64,000 nucleotides of DNA, taken from the NCBI RefSeq assembly GCF_014217875.1, contig NZ_CP059060.1:1860001-1924000 (forward strand), read 5' to 3'. The DNA comes from Synechococcus sp. LTW-R. GTDB lineage: Bacteria > Cyanobacteriota > Cyanobacteriia > PCC-6307 > Cyanobiaceae. The notes below the pieces were generated by a model. That model worked only from the letters and a program-made list of their open reading frames with translations. It was not told the origin of the DNA and made no database searches. The stretch's first letter is position 1; every line of letters begins with the position of its first letter. The position numbers and the translations under genes were made by a program. Positions 47,729 to 57,845 of the stretch are shown here, one piece after another.

Positions 47729-49729
47729 ATGACTTCTCAAACCCCCGGCCGTAACGGCGCCGCCAAGCAGCCCCACCTGCGGGTGATTCCCCTGGGTGGC
47801 CTACACGAGATCGGCAAGAACACCTGCGTGTTCGAGTACGGCGACGACATCATGCTCGTGGATGCGGGCCTCGCCTTCCCCAGCGATGGGATGCACGGCG
47901 TGAACGTCGTGATGCCCGACACCAGCTACCTCAAGGAGAACCAGAAGCGCATCCGCGGAATGATCGTGACCCACGGTCACGAGGACCACATCGGTGGCAT
48001 TTCGCACCACCTCAAGAACTTCAATATCCCGGTGATCTATGGCCCCCGGCTGGCCATGTCGATGCTCCAGGGAAAGATGGAGGAGGCCGGTGTCACCGAT
48101 CGCACCACCATCCAGACCGTGGGTCCGCGGGATGTGGTGAAGGTCGGCCAGCACTTCTCGGTGGAGTTCATTCGGAACACCCACTCGATGGCAGACAGCT
48201 TCTCGCTGGCCATCACCACCCCTGTGGGGACGATCATCTTCACGGGTGACTTCAAGTTCGACCACACCCCGGTCGACGGCGAATACTTCGATATGGCCCG
48301 CCTCGCCCATTACGGCGAGCAGGGCGTTCTTTGCCTCTTCAGCGATTCCACCAACGCCGAAGTCCCCGGCTTCTGCCCCCCCGAACGTTCGGTCTTCCCG
48401 GCCCTGGATCGCCACATCGCCCAGGCCGAAGGCCGGGTGATCGTGACGACCTTTGCGAGCTCGATCCATCGCGTCGCGATGATCCTGGAGCTGGCCATGA
48501 AGAACGGCCGCAAAGTCGGCCTCCTCGGCCGCTCGATGCTCAACGTGATCGCCAAGGCCCGTGAGTTGGGCTACATGCGCGCTCCGGATGATCTGTTCGT
48601 TCCGATCAAGCAGATTCGCGACCTCCCCGATCGCGAGACCCTGCTGCTCATGACCGGTAGTCAGGGTGAGCCTTTGGCTGCCTTGAGCCGCATCTCTCGC
48701 GGTGAGCACCCCCAGGTGCAGGTCAAGTCGAGCGACACGATCATCTTCTCCGCGAGCCCGATCCCCGGGAACACCATCTCGGTGGTGAACACCATTGACC
48801 GGCTGATGATGCTGGGCGCCAAGGTGGTCTACGGCAAGGGCGAGGGCATCCACGTCTCTGGCCACGGCTTCCAGGAGGACCAGAAGCTGATGCTGGCCCT
48901 CACCCGTCCCAAGTTCTTCGTGCCGGTGCACGGCGAGCACCGCATGCTCGTCTGCCACAGCAAGACCGCCCAGTCCATGGGCGTTCCGGCCGACAACATG
49001 TTGATCATCGACAACGGTGACGTCGTCGAGCTGACGGCCGACTCGCTCAAGAAGGGCGAACCCGTGAAGGCGGGCATCGAACTCCTGGATGCGTCCCGCA
49101 ACGGCATCGTCGATGCCCGCGTGCTCAAAGAGCGTCAGCAGCTCGCCGATGACGGTGTGATCACGATGCTCGCCGTGATCAGCACCGACGGTGTGATGGC
49201 GGCTCCTCCGCGGGTCAACCTGCGTGGTGTGGTCACCGCGGCTGATCCCCGCAAGCTCAGCCTCTGGACCGAACGGGAAATTACCTGGGTGCTCGAGAAC
49301 CGCTGGCAGCAGCTCTCCCGCAACACCGGTGGCAAGGCCCCTGAGGTCGACTGGATGGGCGTGCAGCGGGAAATCGAGGTGGGTCTGCAGCGCCGCCTGC
49401 GCCGTGAACTCCAAGTGGAGCCCTTGATCATCTGTTTGGTTCAGCCCGCCCCTGGCGGCACCCCGGCCTACAAGGGCCGTGCTGACGCCGAGCCCGACAC
49501 CCGTCCGGCCCCCCGTGGCCGCCGTGACGGCAACCGCGATGGCAACCGTGACCGGGATCGCGACCGGGACCGCACCCCTCGCCGTGAGTTGGCTCCCGTG
49601 GGCGCGGCACCCTCCTCGGCTCCCGCACCGGTGGCTGCAGCCAAGGCTGCGCCTGTGGCCGCTGCGCCGAAGGCTGAGGAACCTGAAATCGCTGGCCGGA
49701 CCCGCCGCCGCCGCTCCACCGCGAGTTGA
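47729..49729 (+). CDS. rnj: ribonuclease J
   Basis: A 666-residue metallo-beta-lactamase/beta-CASP ribonuclease. THGHEDHIGG holds the zinc ligands (His82, His84, Asp86, His87), and PLGGLHEIGKN (21-31) is the RNase J start motif. HVSGHGFQEDQK is the C-terminal metal and CASP region. After about residue 560 the protein is disordered: an Arg/Asp/Asn repeat (RDGNRDGNRDRDRDRDR) and then Ala/Pro-rich sequence ending in GRTRRRRS. Cyanobacterial RNase J has 5' exonuclease and endonuclease activity and works in mRNA decay beside RNase E. Confidence 0.95.
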   Translation: MTSQTPGRNGAAKQPHLRVIPLGGLHEIGKNTCVFEYGDDIMLVDAGLAFPSDGMHGVNVVMPDTSYLKENQKRIRGMIVTHGHEDHIGGISHHLKNFNIPVIYGPRLAMSMLQGKMEEAGVTDRTTIQTVGPRDVVKVGQHFSVEFIRNTHSMADSFSLAITTPVGTIIFTGDFKFDHTPVDGEYFDMARLAHYGEQGVLCLFSDSTNAEVPGFCPPERSVFPALDRHIAQAEGRVIVTTFASSIHRVAMILELAMKNGRKVGLLGRSMLNVIAKARELGYMRAPDDLFVPIKQIRDLPDRETLLLMTGSQGEPLAALSRISRGEHPQVQVKSSDTIIFSASPIPGNTISVVNTIDRLMMLGAKVVYGKGEGIHVSGHGFQEDQKLMLALTRPKFFVPVHGEHRMLVCHSKTAQSMGVPADNMLIIDNGDVVELTADSLKKGEPVKAGIELLDASRNGIVDARVLKERQQLADDGVITMLAVISTDGVMAAPPRVNLRGVVTAADPRKLSLWTEREITWVLENRWQQLSRNTGGKAPEVDWMGVQREIEVGLQRRLRRELQVEPLIICLVQPAPGGTPAYKGRADAEPDTRPAPRGRRDGNRDGNRDRDRDRDRTPRRELAPVGAAPSSAPAPVAAAKAAPVAAAPKAEEPEIAGRTRRRRSTAS

Positions 49730-49743
49730 GTCCTGGGGCTGCT

Positions 49744-50553
49744 TTAGGGCCGCTTCAGCTTGAACAACCGTCTCCAGCTTTGGCCCCGCTCCTGGGGCTG
49801 CTGGGGGCGGTTTTCGCTTGGCGGCTTGTCAGGGCTTGGGGCCAGTTCCACCACGAGGTTGCCCAGGCTGTAGTCGGGACCGGGGCTGCTGGAGTCCTGC
49901 TCGTCGACCAGCTCCACCTCAGCGGGGAGTGCTGGCTCCTGTTTCGTTTCTGAGGTGTCCTCGTCAGGCCCTTCGGTAATGGAATGGTCTGCAGGTGTCT
50001 CCGCTTCTGAGGCGCTGCTGGCCTCGTCTGCTGCTGTGACTGTCCCCCAGGGGGTGGCCGGCGTGCCTTCACCAGGGAGCGGCGTGGCCGCTGGCGGGCT
50101 GGCGGGCACCTCGCGCCAAGCTGCCTGAAGAGCGGTGAGAGCCTCCTGGGGTTCGCTGAGCTGGCTCAGCCAAGGGGTGGCGGGCAGGTCGAGCCCCTCG
50201 GGCCTGACAGGGCTGGAGTCCTCGCTGTTGGCGGCTGGGGCGGCGCTCGCGGCTGGTTGCTCCTCACACCGCTTCAGACCGGCTTGGGCCAGATCCACCA
50301 GGGTTGTGGGCGCGGCGCTGCGGGCCACGGCTTGGTAGTAGGCCAGGGCCTCGTCGGGTTGTCCCAGTCCATAGAGATGGATGTGGCCGGTGAGCAGTTG
50401 CAGTCGGCCCAGGACGGCCTGGGTTTCTGCTGTGGCCTCCGGCCCTTGGAGTTCCGTCAGCAGCGCCTCGGTCTGTTCGAGCGCGTCGCTGAACCGCCCT
50501 TCTCCGTAGGCCCGTTCGATGGCTCCGTAGCGACCTTCGCTGGCGCTGCTCAT
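49744..50553 (-). CDS. conserved hypothetical protein with TPR-like N-terminal domain
   Basis: A 269-residue protein from ATG 50553; TTG or other starts upstream would overlap tilS. Residues about 5-100 form helix pairs (GAIERAYGEGRFSDALEQTEALLTEL, then VLGRLQLLTGHIHLYGLGQPDEALAYYQAV) resembling two TPR units. The rest is Pro/Ser/Glu-rich and disordered, ending in a basic WRRLFKLKRP. It is 25 bases downstream of tilS. Function unknown. Confidence 0.72.
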   Translation of the reverse strand: MSSASEGRYGAIERAYGEGRFSDALEQTEALLTELQGPEATAETQAVLGRLQLLTGHIHLYGLGQPDEALAYYQAVARSAAPTTLVDLAQAGLKRCEEQPAASAAPAANSEDSSPVRPEGLDLPATPWLSQLSEPQEALTALQAAWREVPASPPAATPLPGEGTPATPWGTVTAADEASSASEAETPADHSITEGPDEDTSETKQEPALPAEVELVDEQDSSSPGPDYSLGNLVVELAPSPDKPPSENRPQQPQERGQSWRRLFKLKRP

Positions 50554-50578
50554 GGCATTGCGCTGCTCCTGCCCAGGT

Positions 50579-51595
50579 TTAGGTCGCTTTGCGCGAACTG
50601 GCCGCACTTCCCTCGGGCTCCAGCCAGATCAGCTCGCGGTCCCAGCGCAGGCAGCGCCCGCGGCTGAGGTCCCATTGGCCTGGTCCACATTCGGGCTTGA
50701 GGCGATGCAGCAGCTGCTCCAACTGCTCCGCGTTGCCCAGGCTGATGCCCTGAACGTCCAGCCAGCGATGCAGGAGCCGCCGTTGGTTGCTGTGGGCGAG
50801 CCCTGTGAAGGACCGGCGGTGCAAGGCCCGCTTCGCTTGGGGGGCGGAACGCTCGAGGCTGGCTAAGGCGAGTTCCTCCAACTGGGCTTGCCCCTCCGCT
50901 TCTTGGCTCAGCCGTTCGCTGAGTTGGCTGATGCGCGTGCTCGCGCCGGGGTGCAGCGCCTCCAGCACCGGCAGGACCTCATGGCGCACCCGATTGCGGC
51001 TGAAGCGCGGATCGCTGTTGCTGGGGTCCAGCCAAATCGGTAAGCCGAGCTCCTGGCACAGCTGGGCGGTGTCGCTGCGGCAGAACGCCAGCAGGGGACG
51101 CACCAGCTCGATCGTGCCGCTGAGGGTGCGCCTCGGCCTGAGGCTGGTGAGGCCGCGGCGATGGCTGCCCCGGGCGAGTTGGAGCAGGACAGTCTCGCTG
51201 CGGTCGCTTGCGGTGTGGCCGGTCACCACCCTGCGGCATCCCAGCCGTTGGGCCAGGGCCTCGAGCTGCCCGTAGCGCCAGGCGCGGGCCGAGGCTTCAT
51301 CTGCCTGGGGGGTGCTCCAGTGGTCGATTGCGATCGGTAGATCCTGCTCCTGGGCCCAGGCCTGGAGTTCGCGGGCCTGCTGCTCGGCTTCGGGGCGCCA
51401 GCCGTGGTTGCCATGCCAGAGCTGCAGCGGCCAGTGGTGGAGCCGCCTGAGGTCGCTCAAGAGTCCCACCAGGGCCATGGAGTCCTGGCCGCCGGAGACC
51501 GCCAGCAGCAGGGGCTCCCCATCGGGCAGCAGATCGCTCTGCTGCAGCAACTGCTGGTGCAGCCGCCGATGCAGGTCGCTCCAGCGTTCAGCCAT
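50579..51595 (-). CDS. tilS: tRNA(Ile)-lysidine synthase
   Basis: A 338-residue N-type ATP pyrophosphatase that changes C34 of the minor tRNA-Ile(CAU) to lysidine. The PP-loop SGGQDSM is at 34-40, and GHTASDRSETVLLQLARGSHRRGL is the second family motif (usually HHxxDQxETxL). RPLLAFCRSD and the RNRVRHEVLPVLE box follow. Start ATG 51595 (GTG 51598 adjacent). It is shorter than E. coli TilS, lacking the extra C-terminal domain, as in other cyanobacteria. It is divergent from ycf23 with 62 bases between starts. Confidence 0.94.
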   Translation of the reverse strand: MAERWSDLHRRLHQQLLQQSDLLPDGEPLLLAVSGGQDSMALVGLLSDLRRLHHWPLQLWHGNHGWRPEAEQQARELQAWAQEQDLPIAIDHWSTPQADEASARAWRYGQLEALAQRLGCRRVVTGHTASDRSETVLLQLARGSHRRGLTSLRPRRTLSGTIELVRPLLAFCRSDTAQLCQELGLPIWLDPSNSDPRFSRNRVRHEVLPVLEALHPGASTRISQLSERLSQEAEGQAQLEELALASLERSAPQAKRALHRRSFTGLAHSNQRRLLHRWLDVQGISLGNAEQLEQLLHRLKPECGPGQWDLSRGRCLRWDRELIWLEPEGSAASSRKAT

Positions 51596-51657
51596 CACCC
51601 CAGCCTGAATCGCCCTGGCCCAGCGTGTGAGAATCGCAAAACTCCATCTGTACTGGC

Positions 51658-52413
51658 ATGTCCCGCCTCGATCGGCTGCCCGCTTCCCTTCGCACGGCCC
51701 TGGCCGAGAAGCGTGCTCTCAAGGTGATTGCTGGCCTCACCAACTTTGACGCCGCCAGCGTTGAGCGCATCAGCCGCGCAGCCGGCCTCGGTGGTGCTGA
51801 TCTGATCGACTTGGCTTGCGACGCCGAGCTGGTGCAGCTGGCCGCTTCCGTCTCGGGTCTGCCCATCTGCGTGAGCGCCGTCGATCCTGAGCTGTTCCCC
51901 GCCGCGGTGGCCGCCGGTGCCGCCATGGTCGAGATCGGTAACTACGACGCCTTCTACCCCCTGGGCCGCATCTTTGATGCCGCTGAGGTGCTCTCCATCA
52001 CCCGCCGCACCCGCGAACTGCTGCCTGAGGTGGTCCTGAGCGCGACCGTCCCCCACGTGCTGCCCCTGGACCAGCAGGAGCAGCTTGCCGCTGATCTCGT
52101 GGCCGCTGGCGCCGACATCATCCAGACCGAGGGTGGCACCAGTGCCAAGCCCTTCAGCGCCGGCAGCCTCGGCCTGATCGAGAAGGCCGCCCCCACCCTG
52201 GCCGCTGCCCACAGCATCAGCCGCGCCGTGGCTGTGCCCGTGCTCTGCGCGTCGGGCCTCTCCTCCGTCACCGTGCCGATGGCGATCGCCTCCGGTGCCG
52301 CTGGCGTGGGGGTGGGCTCCGCCGTCAACAAGCTCAACGATGAGCTGGCCATGGTCGCCGTGGTTCGCGGCCTGCGCGAAGCCCTGGGGTCCGCCGTTCA
52401 GGCCGCCGTCTGA
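51658..52413 (+). CDS. ycf23: Ycf23/DUF561 protein
   Basis: A 251-residue protein with TIM-barrel-like repeats of Gly/Ala-rich strands. ALKVIAGLTNFD, GADLIDLACD, VCVSAVDPELF-like and VEIGNYDAFY segments, and AAGADIIQTEGGTS match the Ycf23/DUF561 family found in cyanobacteria and plastids. Its activity is not known; structural resemblance to phosphate-binding TIM barrels is an inference from the Gly-rich loops. A strong terminator follows. Confidence 0.88.
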   Translation: MSRLDRLPASLRTALAEKRALKVIAGLTNFDAASVERISRAAGLGGADLIDLACDAELVQLAASVSGLPICVSAVDPELFPAAVAAGAAMVEIGNYDAFYPLGRIFDAAEVLSITRRTRELLPEVVLSATVPHVLPLDQQEQLAADLVAAGADIIQTEGGTSAKPFSAGSLGLIEKAAPTLAAAHSISRAVAVPVLCASGLSSVTVPMAIASGAAGVGVGSAVNKLNDELAMVAVVRGLREALGSAVQAAV

Positions 52414-52441
52414 GATTCAGCGCTGCATCGCGTTTGATCTG

Positions 52442-52470
52442 ACCCATGCCCTGCGGGGCATGGGTTTTTT
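52442..52470 (+). terminator. Rho-independent terminator of ycf23
   Basis: ACCCATGCCC and GGGCATGGGT form a perfect 10-bp stem with a TGCG loop, then six T ending at 52470. It begins 28 bases after the ycf23 stop and lies before uvrB. Confidence 0.92.
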
Positions 52471-52518
52471 GTCGTCGGGGCATCCACGCCGCCTGGGCGG
52501 TTGTCCGAGAATGGCCCG

Positions 52519-54528
52519 ATGCCTAACCCGTTTGAAATCCACGCTCCCTACGAGCCCAAAGGGGATCAGCCCGAGGCGATCAAGGCGCTCGTGGCTGGCG
52601 TGGAATCGGGTGAGCGCTATCAGACCCTGCTGGGTGCGACGGGAACCGGTAAGACCTTCACCATCGCCAACGTCATTGCCAAGACCGGCCGGCCGGCTTT
52701 GGTCTTGGCTCACAACAAAACCCTGGCGGCCCAGCTCTGTAATGAGCTCCGGGAGTTCTTTCCGAAGAACGCCGTTGAGTACTTCATCTCGTACTACGAC
52801 TACTACCAACCGGAGGCGTATGTGCCCGTCTCCGATACCTACATCGCCAAGACGGCGTCGATCAACGAAGAGATCGACATGTTGCGGCACTCCGCGACCC
52901 GCTCACTCTTTGAGCGCCGCGATGTGATCGTCGTCGCCTCCATCAGTTGTATTTACGGCCTGGGGATTCCGAGTGAATACCTCAAGGCCGCCGTCAAATT
53001 TGAGGTGGGAGAAACCCTCAACCTGCGCGGCTCCCTGCGGGAGTTGGTCAACAACCAGTACTCCCGCAACGACCTCGAGATCTCCCGCGGACGCTTCCGG
53101 GTGCGGGGTGATGTGCTCGAGATCGGGCCCGCCTATGAAGACCGTCTGGTGCGGATCGAGCTCTTCGGCGATGAGGTCGAGGCCATCCGCTACGTGGACC
53201 CCACCACCGGTGAAATCCTCCAGAGCCTGGAGTCCATCAGCATCTATCCGGCCAAGCACTTCGTGACCCCCAAGGAGCGCCTGGAGGACGCGATCAAGGC
53301 CATTCGCTCGGAACTGCGGGAGCGCCTCGATGTCCTCAATGAGCAGGGCAAGTTGCTTGAGGCGCAACGTCTGGAGCAGCGCACCACCTACGACCTCGAG
53401 ATGCTCGAGCAGGTCGGTTACTGCAACGGCGTTGAGAACTATGCGCGCCATCTCGCCGGCCGGGAGGCGGGGACCCCGCCGGAATGTCTGATCGACTATT
53501 TCCCCGAGGACTGGTTGCTGGTGGTGGACGAGTCCCACGTCACCTGCTCCCAGCTGCAGGCGATGTACAACGGCGACCAAGCCCGCAAGGGCGTGCTGAT
53601 TGAGCACGGCTTCCGGCTGCCCAGCGCCGCGGACAACCGCCCGCTCAAGGGCGACGAGTTCTGGGAGAAGGCTCGCCAGAGCATCTTCGTGAGCGCCACC
53701 CCGGGGCACTGGGAGCTCAAGCAGAGCGACTCCGAAGTGGTCGAGCAGGTCATCCGTCCCACCGGAGTCCTCGATCCCATCGTCGAGGTGCGGCCGACCG
53801 ATGGCCAGGTCGATGACCTGCTTGGTGAAATTCGCCTTCGGGCGGAGAAGAAGGAGCGGGTCCTGGTCACGACCCTGACCAAGCGGATGGCGGAAGACCT
53901 GACCGACTACCTCGCTGAGAACGGCGTCCGGGTTCGCTATCTCCACTCGGAGATCCACTCGATCGAGCGGATCGAGATCATCCAGGACCTGCGCAACGGC
54001 GAGTACGACGTCCTGGTGGGTGTGAACCTGCTGCGGGAGGGCCTGGACCTGCCTGAGGTTTCCTTAGTGGCGATCCTGGATGCGGACAAGGAGGGCTTCC
54101 TGCGGGCTGAGCGTTCCTTGATTCAGACCATCGGCCGGGCGGCGCGGCACGTGGAAGGGGTGGCGCTGCTCTACGCCGACAACCTGACCGATTCCATGGC
54201 CAAGGCCATCTCGGAAACCGAGCGCCGGCGGGCCATTCAGCAGACCTACAACGAGAAGCACGGCATCACGCCGAGCCCGGCCGGCAAGCGGGGAAGCAAT
54301 TCGATCCTGGCCTTCTTGGAGATGTCGCGGCGCCTCAATGACGAGCAGTTGGAGCAGGCCACGGAGCAGGCCGAGCACAACGATGTGCCGTTGGATTCCC
54401 TGCCGGAGTTGATTCAACAACTCGAGGACAAGATGAAATCAGCGGCCAAAAATCTTGACTTTGAAGAGGCCGCCAACCTGCGCGATCGCATCAAAGGTCT
54501 GCGCCAAAAGCTAGTGGGGAAGCACTAA
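52519..54528 (+). CDS. uvrB: UvrABC system protein B
   Basis: A 669-residue UvrB, the damage-verifying helicase of nucleotide excision repair. Start ATG 52519 gives [18 protein letters not shown]; an upstream TTG 52501 would add six residues. Walker A GATGTGKT is at 39-46, the DNA-clamping beta-hairpin [10 protein letters not shown] near 93-102, DESH near 338, and motif VI with RAARH. The C-terminal UVR domain ([18 protein letters not shown]) binds UvrC. It is a single gene with a terminator before it. Confidence 0.98.
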   Translation: MPNPFEIHAPYEPKGDQPEAIKALVAGVESGERYQTLLGATGTGKTFTIANVIAKTGRPALVLAHNKTLAAQLCNELREFFPKNAVEYFISYYDYYQPEAYVPVSDTYIAKTASINEEIDMLRHSATRSLFERRDVIVVASISCIYGLGIPSEYLKAAVKFEVGETLNLRGSLRELVNNQYSRNDLEISRGRFRVRGDVLEIGPAYEDRLVRIELFGDEVEAIRYVDPTTGEILQSLESISIYPAKHFVTPKERLEDAIKAIRSELRERLDVLNEQGKLLEAQRLEQRTTYDLEMLEQVGYCNGVENYARHLAGREAGTPPECLIDYFPEDWLLVVDESHVTCSQLQAMYNGDQARKGVLIEHGFRLPSAADNRPLKGDEFWEKARQSIFVSATPGHWELKQSDSEVVEQVIRPTGVLDPIVEVRPTDGQVDDLLGEIRLRAEKKERVLVTTLTKRMAEDLTDYLAENGVRVRYLHSEIHSIERIEIIQDLRNGEYDVLVGVNLLREGLDLPEVSLVAILDADKEGFLRAERSLIQTIGRAARHVEGVALLYADNLTDSMAKAISETERRRAIQQTYNEKHGITPSPAGKRGSNSILAFLEMSRRLNDEQLEQATEQAEHNDVPLDSLPELIQQLEDKMKSAAKNLDFEEAANLRDRIKGLRQKLVGKH

Positions 54529-54621
54529 GTCAGCAAAAATGCTGCCGCAGGTTCGATCTGATCTTTCCCTTCTCTTTCGATTTCAGCTCTGGAACCACGG
54601 CTAAAGGTGAGCTAATCGCCG

Positions 54622-54627
54622 AGGAGG
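54622..54627 (+). promoter_or_regulatory. consensus Shine-Dalgarno of spsA
   Basis: AGGAGG lies 3 bases before ATG 54631. It is one of the few full-consensus ribosome sites in this window, where most genes have weak or no such site, and suggests strong translation despite close spacing. Confidence 0.6.
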
Positions 54628-54630
54628 CGA

Positions 54631-56748
54631 ATGGGCTACTACCTGCTGCATCTCCATCTGCATGGCCTGTTTCGCGGCCATGGCTTGGAGCTTGGGCGCG
54701 ATGCGGATACCGGTGGACAGACCACCTACGTGCTGGAGCTGGCGAAGGGACTCGCGGCTCGCCCCGAGGTGGATCGCGTCGACGTCGTCACCCGGTTGAT
54801 TCAGGACAAGCGGGTCTCCCCCGACTACGCCCAGGCCCATGAGCCGCTGGGCGGCGGGGCCAACATCGTGCGTCTGCCCTGCGGTCCGCGGCGCTATCTG
54901 CGCAAGGAATTGCTCTGGCCCTATCTCGATGAGATGGCTGATGCCGTCACGGCGCACATTGCGGCCCAGCCGCAGCGACCGAATTGGATCCATGCCCACT
55001 ACGCCGATGCCGGCTATGTGGGGGCGCTGGTCTCCCAACGGCTTGGGATCCCCTTGGTGTTCACCGGCCATTCCCTGGGCCGCGAGAAACAGCGGCGCCT
55101 GCTCGAGGGTGGGTTGACCCATGAGCAGATTGAGCAGACCTACGCCATCGGCCGCCGCATCGATGCCGAGGAGCGGGCCTTGGCCCAATCGGCCCTGGTG
55201 ATCACGAGCACGCAACAGGAGGCCCAGCAGCAGTACGCCCGCTACAACCGCTTTGAGGCGGAGCAGGCCGCGGTGGTGCCCCCGGGCGTGGACGCCCAGC
55301 GGTTCCATCCCGTGGCGATGCCCGGTGAGGCCTCGGATGTGGAGGCTCTGATGGAGCCCTTCCTGCGGGAACCGAACAAATCACCGCTGCTCACGATCTG
55401 CCGGGCGGTGCGGCGCAAGAACGTCCCCGCCCTAGTCGAGGCCTACGGGCGCTCGGCTCTCTTGCAGGAGCGCCACAACCTGGTGCTGGTGCTCGGCTGC
55501 CGGGAGGATCCCCGCTCCATGGAGAAGCAGCAGCGGGACCAGTTCCAGCAGATCTTTGAACTCGTCGATCGCTTCGATCTCTACGGCAAGGTCGCCTATC
55601 CCAAGCAGCATCGGGGCGAGCAGATTCCGGCCATCTACCGCTGGGCAGCCCAGCGTTGCGGGATTTTCGTCAATCCGGCCCTGACCGAGCCCTTTGGCTT
55701 GACCCTGTTGGAGGCGGCCGCCTGTGGCTTGCCCTTGGTGAGCACCGACGACGGTGGACCGCGGGACATCCTTCAGCGTTGCTCCAACGGCCAGTTGGCC
55801 GACGTCACCGATTTGGATGTGCTTCAGCAGGCCCTGGAGGAGGCCGGTGCGGATCTGGAGCGTTGGCGCCGCTGGCGCGACAACGGCATCGAGGCGATCA
55901 GCCGGAATTACAGCTGGGACGCCCACGTCTGCAGCTACCTCGGGGAAGCGGAGCGCCGTTGCAGCGCCTGGCGTCGTCCTGAGCGGACGGCCGTGGCCCC
56001 CGTGCAAGCCCCGCCGGTGCAACGGCTGCTCTTGCTCGACCTCGATGTCTGCCTGCAATCGGCGCAGCCAGCGGGTCTGGAGGATCTCCGCCGCCGCCTC
56101 GCTGCCGATCCCAACTGCGGCATTGGCATGTTGAGCGGCCGCAACTTCGCCTCTGCCCGGCTGCGCTTTGCTGAGCTGCATCTGCCCGAGCCCCAGGTTT
56201 GGATCTTGGAGGCCGGGGCGGACCTGCGTTTCGGTCCCGAGGGCCGGCCGGATCCCAGTTGGCAGCAACACATTGCCCAGGGATGGCAGCGGCAGAAGGT
56301 GGAGCAGGTGCTCGAGGGCCTCAGCCCCCGCCTGACCCTGCAGCCGGCCATGAACCAGGGCAGTTGCAAAGTCAGCTACACCCTGGAGGCGCCCACCGCT
56401 GGTGTCCTGGAAATGGTGCGGCAACGGCTGCGCCAGCATCGCTTGGAGGCCCGGGCCCACCTCTTCCATCACTGGTTCTTGGACGTGCTGCCGATGCGGG
56501 CGTCCAAGGCTGATGCCATTCGCCACCTCTGCTTGAACTGGGGCTTACCCCTGGATCAAGTCCTGGTGGTGGCCGCCCAGCAGGGGGATGCGGAACTGTT
56601 GAACGGCAGCTCCCTCGGTCTGGTGGCAGCGGAGCACGACCACTCCCTTGACCAGCTGCGCCGGCGTCCGAAGGTCTTCTTCGCCTCCAGGCCCCAAGCC
56701 TGGGGCGTGTTGGAGGGCTTGGATCACTACCGCTTCCTGACGCGCTAG
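54631..56748 (+). CDS. spsA: sucrose-phosphate synthase
   Basis: A 705-residue GT4-family enzyme making sucrose-6-phosphate from UDP-glucose and fructose-6-phosphate, a compatible solute route in cyanobacteria. HLHGLFRG and GRDADTGGQTTYVLELA start the GT-B fold (about 10-40). TGHSLGREK, FKICRAVRRKN-like and ALTEPFGLTLLEAAACGLP complete it. Residues about 470-700 form a sucrose-phosphatase-like HAD domain. Its first motif reads LLDLDVCLQ rather than DxDGT-L, so the phosphatase site is probably inactive and a separate SPP would be needed. It overlaps the convergent LCP gene by 4 bases. Confidence 0.94.
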   Translation: MGYYLLHLHLHGLFRGHGLELGRDADTGGQTTYVLELAKGLAARPEVDRVDVVTRLIQDKRVSPDYAQAHEPLGGGANIVRLPCGPRRYLRKELLWPYLDEMADAVTAHIAAQPQRPNWIHAHYADAGYVGALVSQRLGIPLVFTGHSLGREKQRRLLEGGLTHEQIEQTYAIGRRIDAEERALAQSALVITSTQQEAQQQYARYNRFEAEQAAVVPPGVDAQRFHPVAMPGEASDVEALMEPFLREPNKSPLLTICRAVRRKNVPALVEAYGRSALLQERHNLVLVLGCREDPRSMEKQQRDQFQQIFELVDRFDLYGKVAYPKQHRGEQIPAIYRWAAQRCGIFVNPALTEPFGLTLLEAAACGLPLVSTDDGGPRDILQRCSNGQLADVTDLDVLQQALEEAGADLERWRRWRDNGIEAISRNYSWDAHVCSYLGEAERRCSAWRRPERTAVAPVQAPPVQRLLLLDLDVCLQSAQPAGLEDLRRRLAADPNCGIGMLSGRNFASARLRFAELHLPEPQVWILEAGADLRFGPEGRPDPSWQQHIAQGWQRQKVEQVLEGLSPRLTLQPAMNQGSCKVSYTLEAPTAGVLEMVRQRLRQHRLEARAHLFHHWFLDVLPMRASKADAIRHLCLNWGLPLDQVLVVAAQQGDAELLNGSSLGLVAAEHDHSLDQLRRRPKVFFASRPQAWGVLEGLDHYRFLTR

Positions 56749-57782
56749 GGCTGCAGCGCGTCGGGGTCTTGGCTCAGGTAGCTCTGGCGATTGGGGTTGC
56801 TGTCGGGCATCCAGTAGCTGATGTCCTGGTGCCAGAAGGGAACCCCTTCGACGCGGCTGGAGGCGAGTTTGGTGGTGGCCATCGCCGTGATCAGCTTGCC
56901 CATGTCGATGGGGGAGAGATCCGTGCGCATGTCCTTGCCGGCGATCTCCATCAACTCGGGTAGTCGCGTCGCCATGACCGGGTTGGCCAGTTTGCGGAAG
57001 ACCTCAGCCAAGACGAGTTTCTGCCGTTCCATGCGGCCGATGTCCCCCAGCTGGTCGTGGCGGAAGCGCAGGAACCCTTCGAGGGCCTCCCCTTTGAGCA
57101 GTTGCCGTCCGGGGTAGAGGTCGATGTAGAGCCTTTGGCTGTTGTCGACGTAGGCCATGCGTTTGGGGACGTCGACCTCGACGCCGCCGATGGCGTCGGC
57201 GAGACGCTGCACGGCGTTGAGGTTCAGGACGAGATAGCGGTCGACCTTGGCCGAGAGCAGCTTGCTGAGCTCCGCCTTGACCATCTCGGGACCGCCGCTG
57301 CTGTAGAGGGCGTTGGCCTTCATCACGCCGTAGCGCTCGGAGTCGATGAAGGTGTCCCTGGGGACCTGGGTGAGCTTGGTGCGGCCCTCGTCGAGGTGCA
57401 TCGTCAGCATCACGTCGGTGTTCGTGCTGACGTCGTCGGTCCCCAGCACGACGATGCGGCGCTCGCCGGAGGCCACCGGGGCCACCAGCGCGCCGATCAG
57501 TTGCTTGGGTTGATCAAAGGCCCCCATCACCAGGGCCGGCAGGCCGTGGAGTGCGTAGCCGAGGCCCAAGCCAGCCACGAAGAGGGGCAGGCGGGGCAGC
57601 CCCTGGCGGCGCTTGACGGGTTGGGCCGTTGGCTTGGCCGGTGTCGCGGTTGGGCGCCGACGATCCAGCGGCGTCACGTTGTCGCGGCGGCCGCGGCGTT
57701 CAGCAGGTTGGAGATCCGCTTTCCCCCGCCTGGGGTCCCGTTGCGGATTGCGCGGCTGGCGCTTGGGTTGGGCGGGGGACAT
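56745..57782 (-). CDS. LCP (LytR-CpsA-Psr) family protein
   Basis: A 345-residue protein from ATG 57782. A basic, Arg/Pro-rich cytoplasmic tail of about 65 residues leads to one transmembrane helix (LPLFVAGLGLGYALHGLPALV). The extracytoplasmic LCP domain follows: VVLGTDD, NTDVMLTMHLDEG, VPRDTFID, GGVEVDVPKRM and RFRHDQLGDIGRMERQ. LCP enzymes transfer glycopolymers from polyprenyl phosphate to the wall; the polymer here is unknown. Confidence 0.92.
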   Translation of the reverse strand: MSPAQPKRQPRNPQRDPRRGKADLQPAERRGRRDNVTPLDRRRPTATPAKPTAQPVKRRQGLPRLPLFVAGLGLGYALHGLPALVMGAFDQPKQLIGALVAPVASGERRIVVLGTDDVSTNTDVMLTMHLDEGRTKLTQVPRDTFIDSERYGVMKANALYSSGGPEMVKAELSKLLSAKVDRYLVLNLNAVQRLADAIGGVEVDVPKRMAYVDNSQRLYIDLYPGRQLLKGEALEGFLRFRHDQLGDIGRMERQKLVLAEVFRKLANPVMATRLPELMEIAGKDMRTDLSPIDMGKLITAMATTKLASSRVEGVPFWHQDISYWMPDSNPNRQSYLSQDPDALQP

Positions 57783-57845
57783 AACGCTCTCAGATGAGCG
57801 CAAGCTACCGCCCGTTATCCCTTGGGGCTAGAGGGGTTTGGGTCT

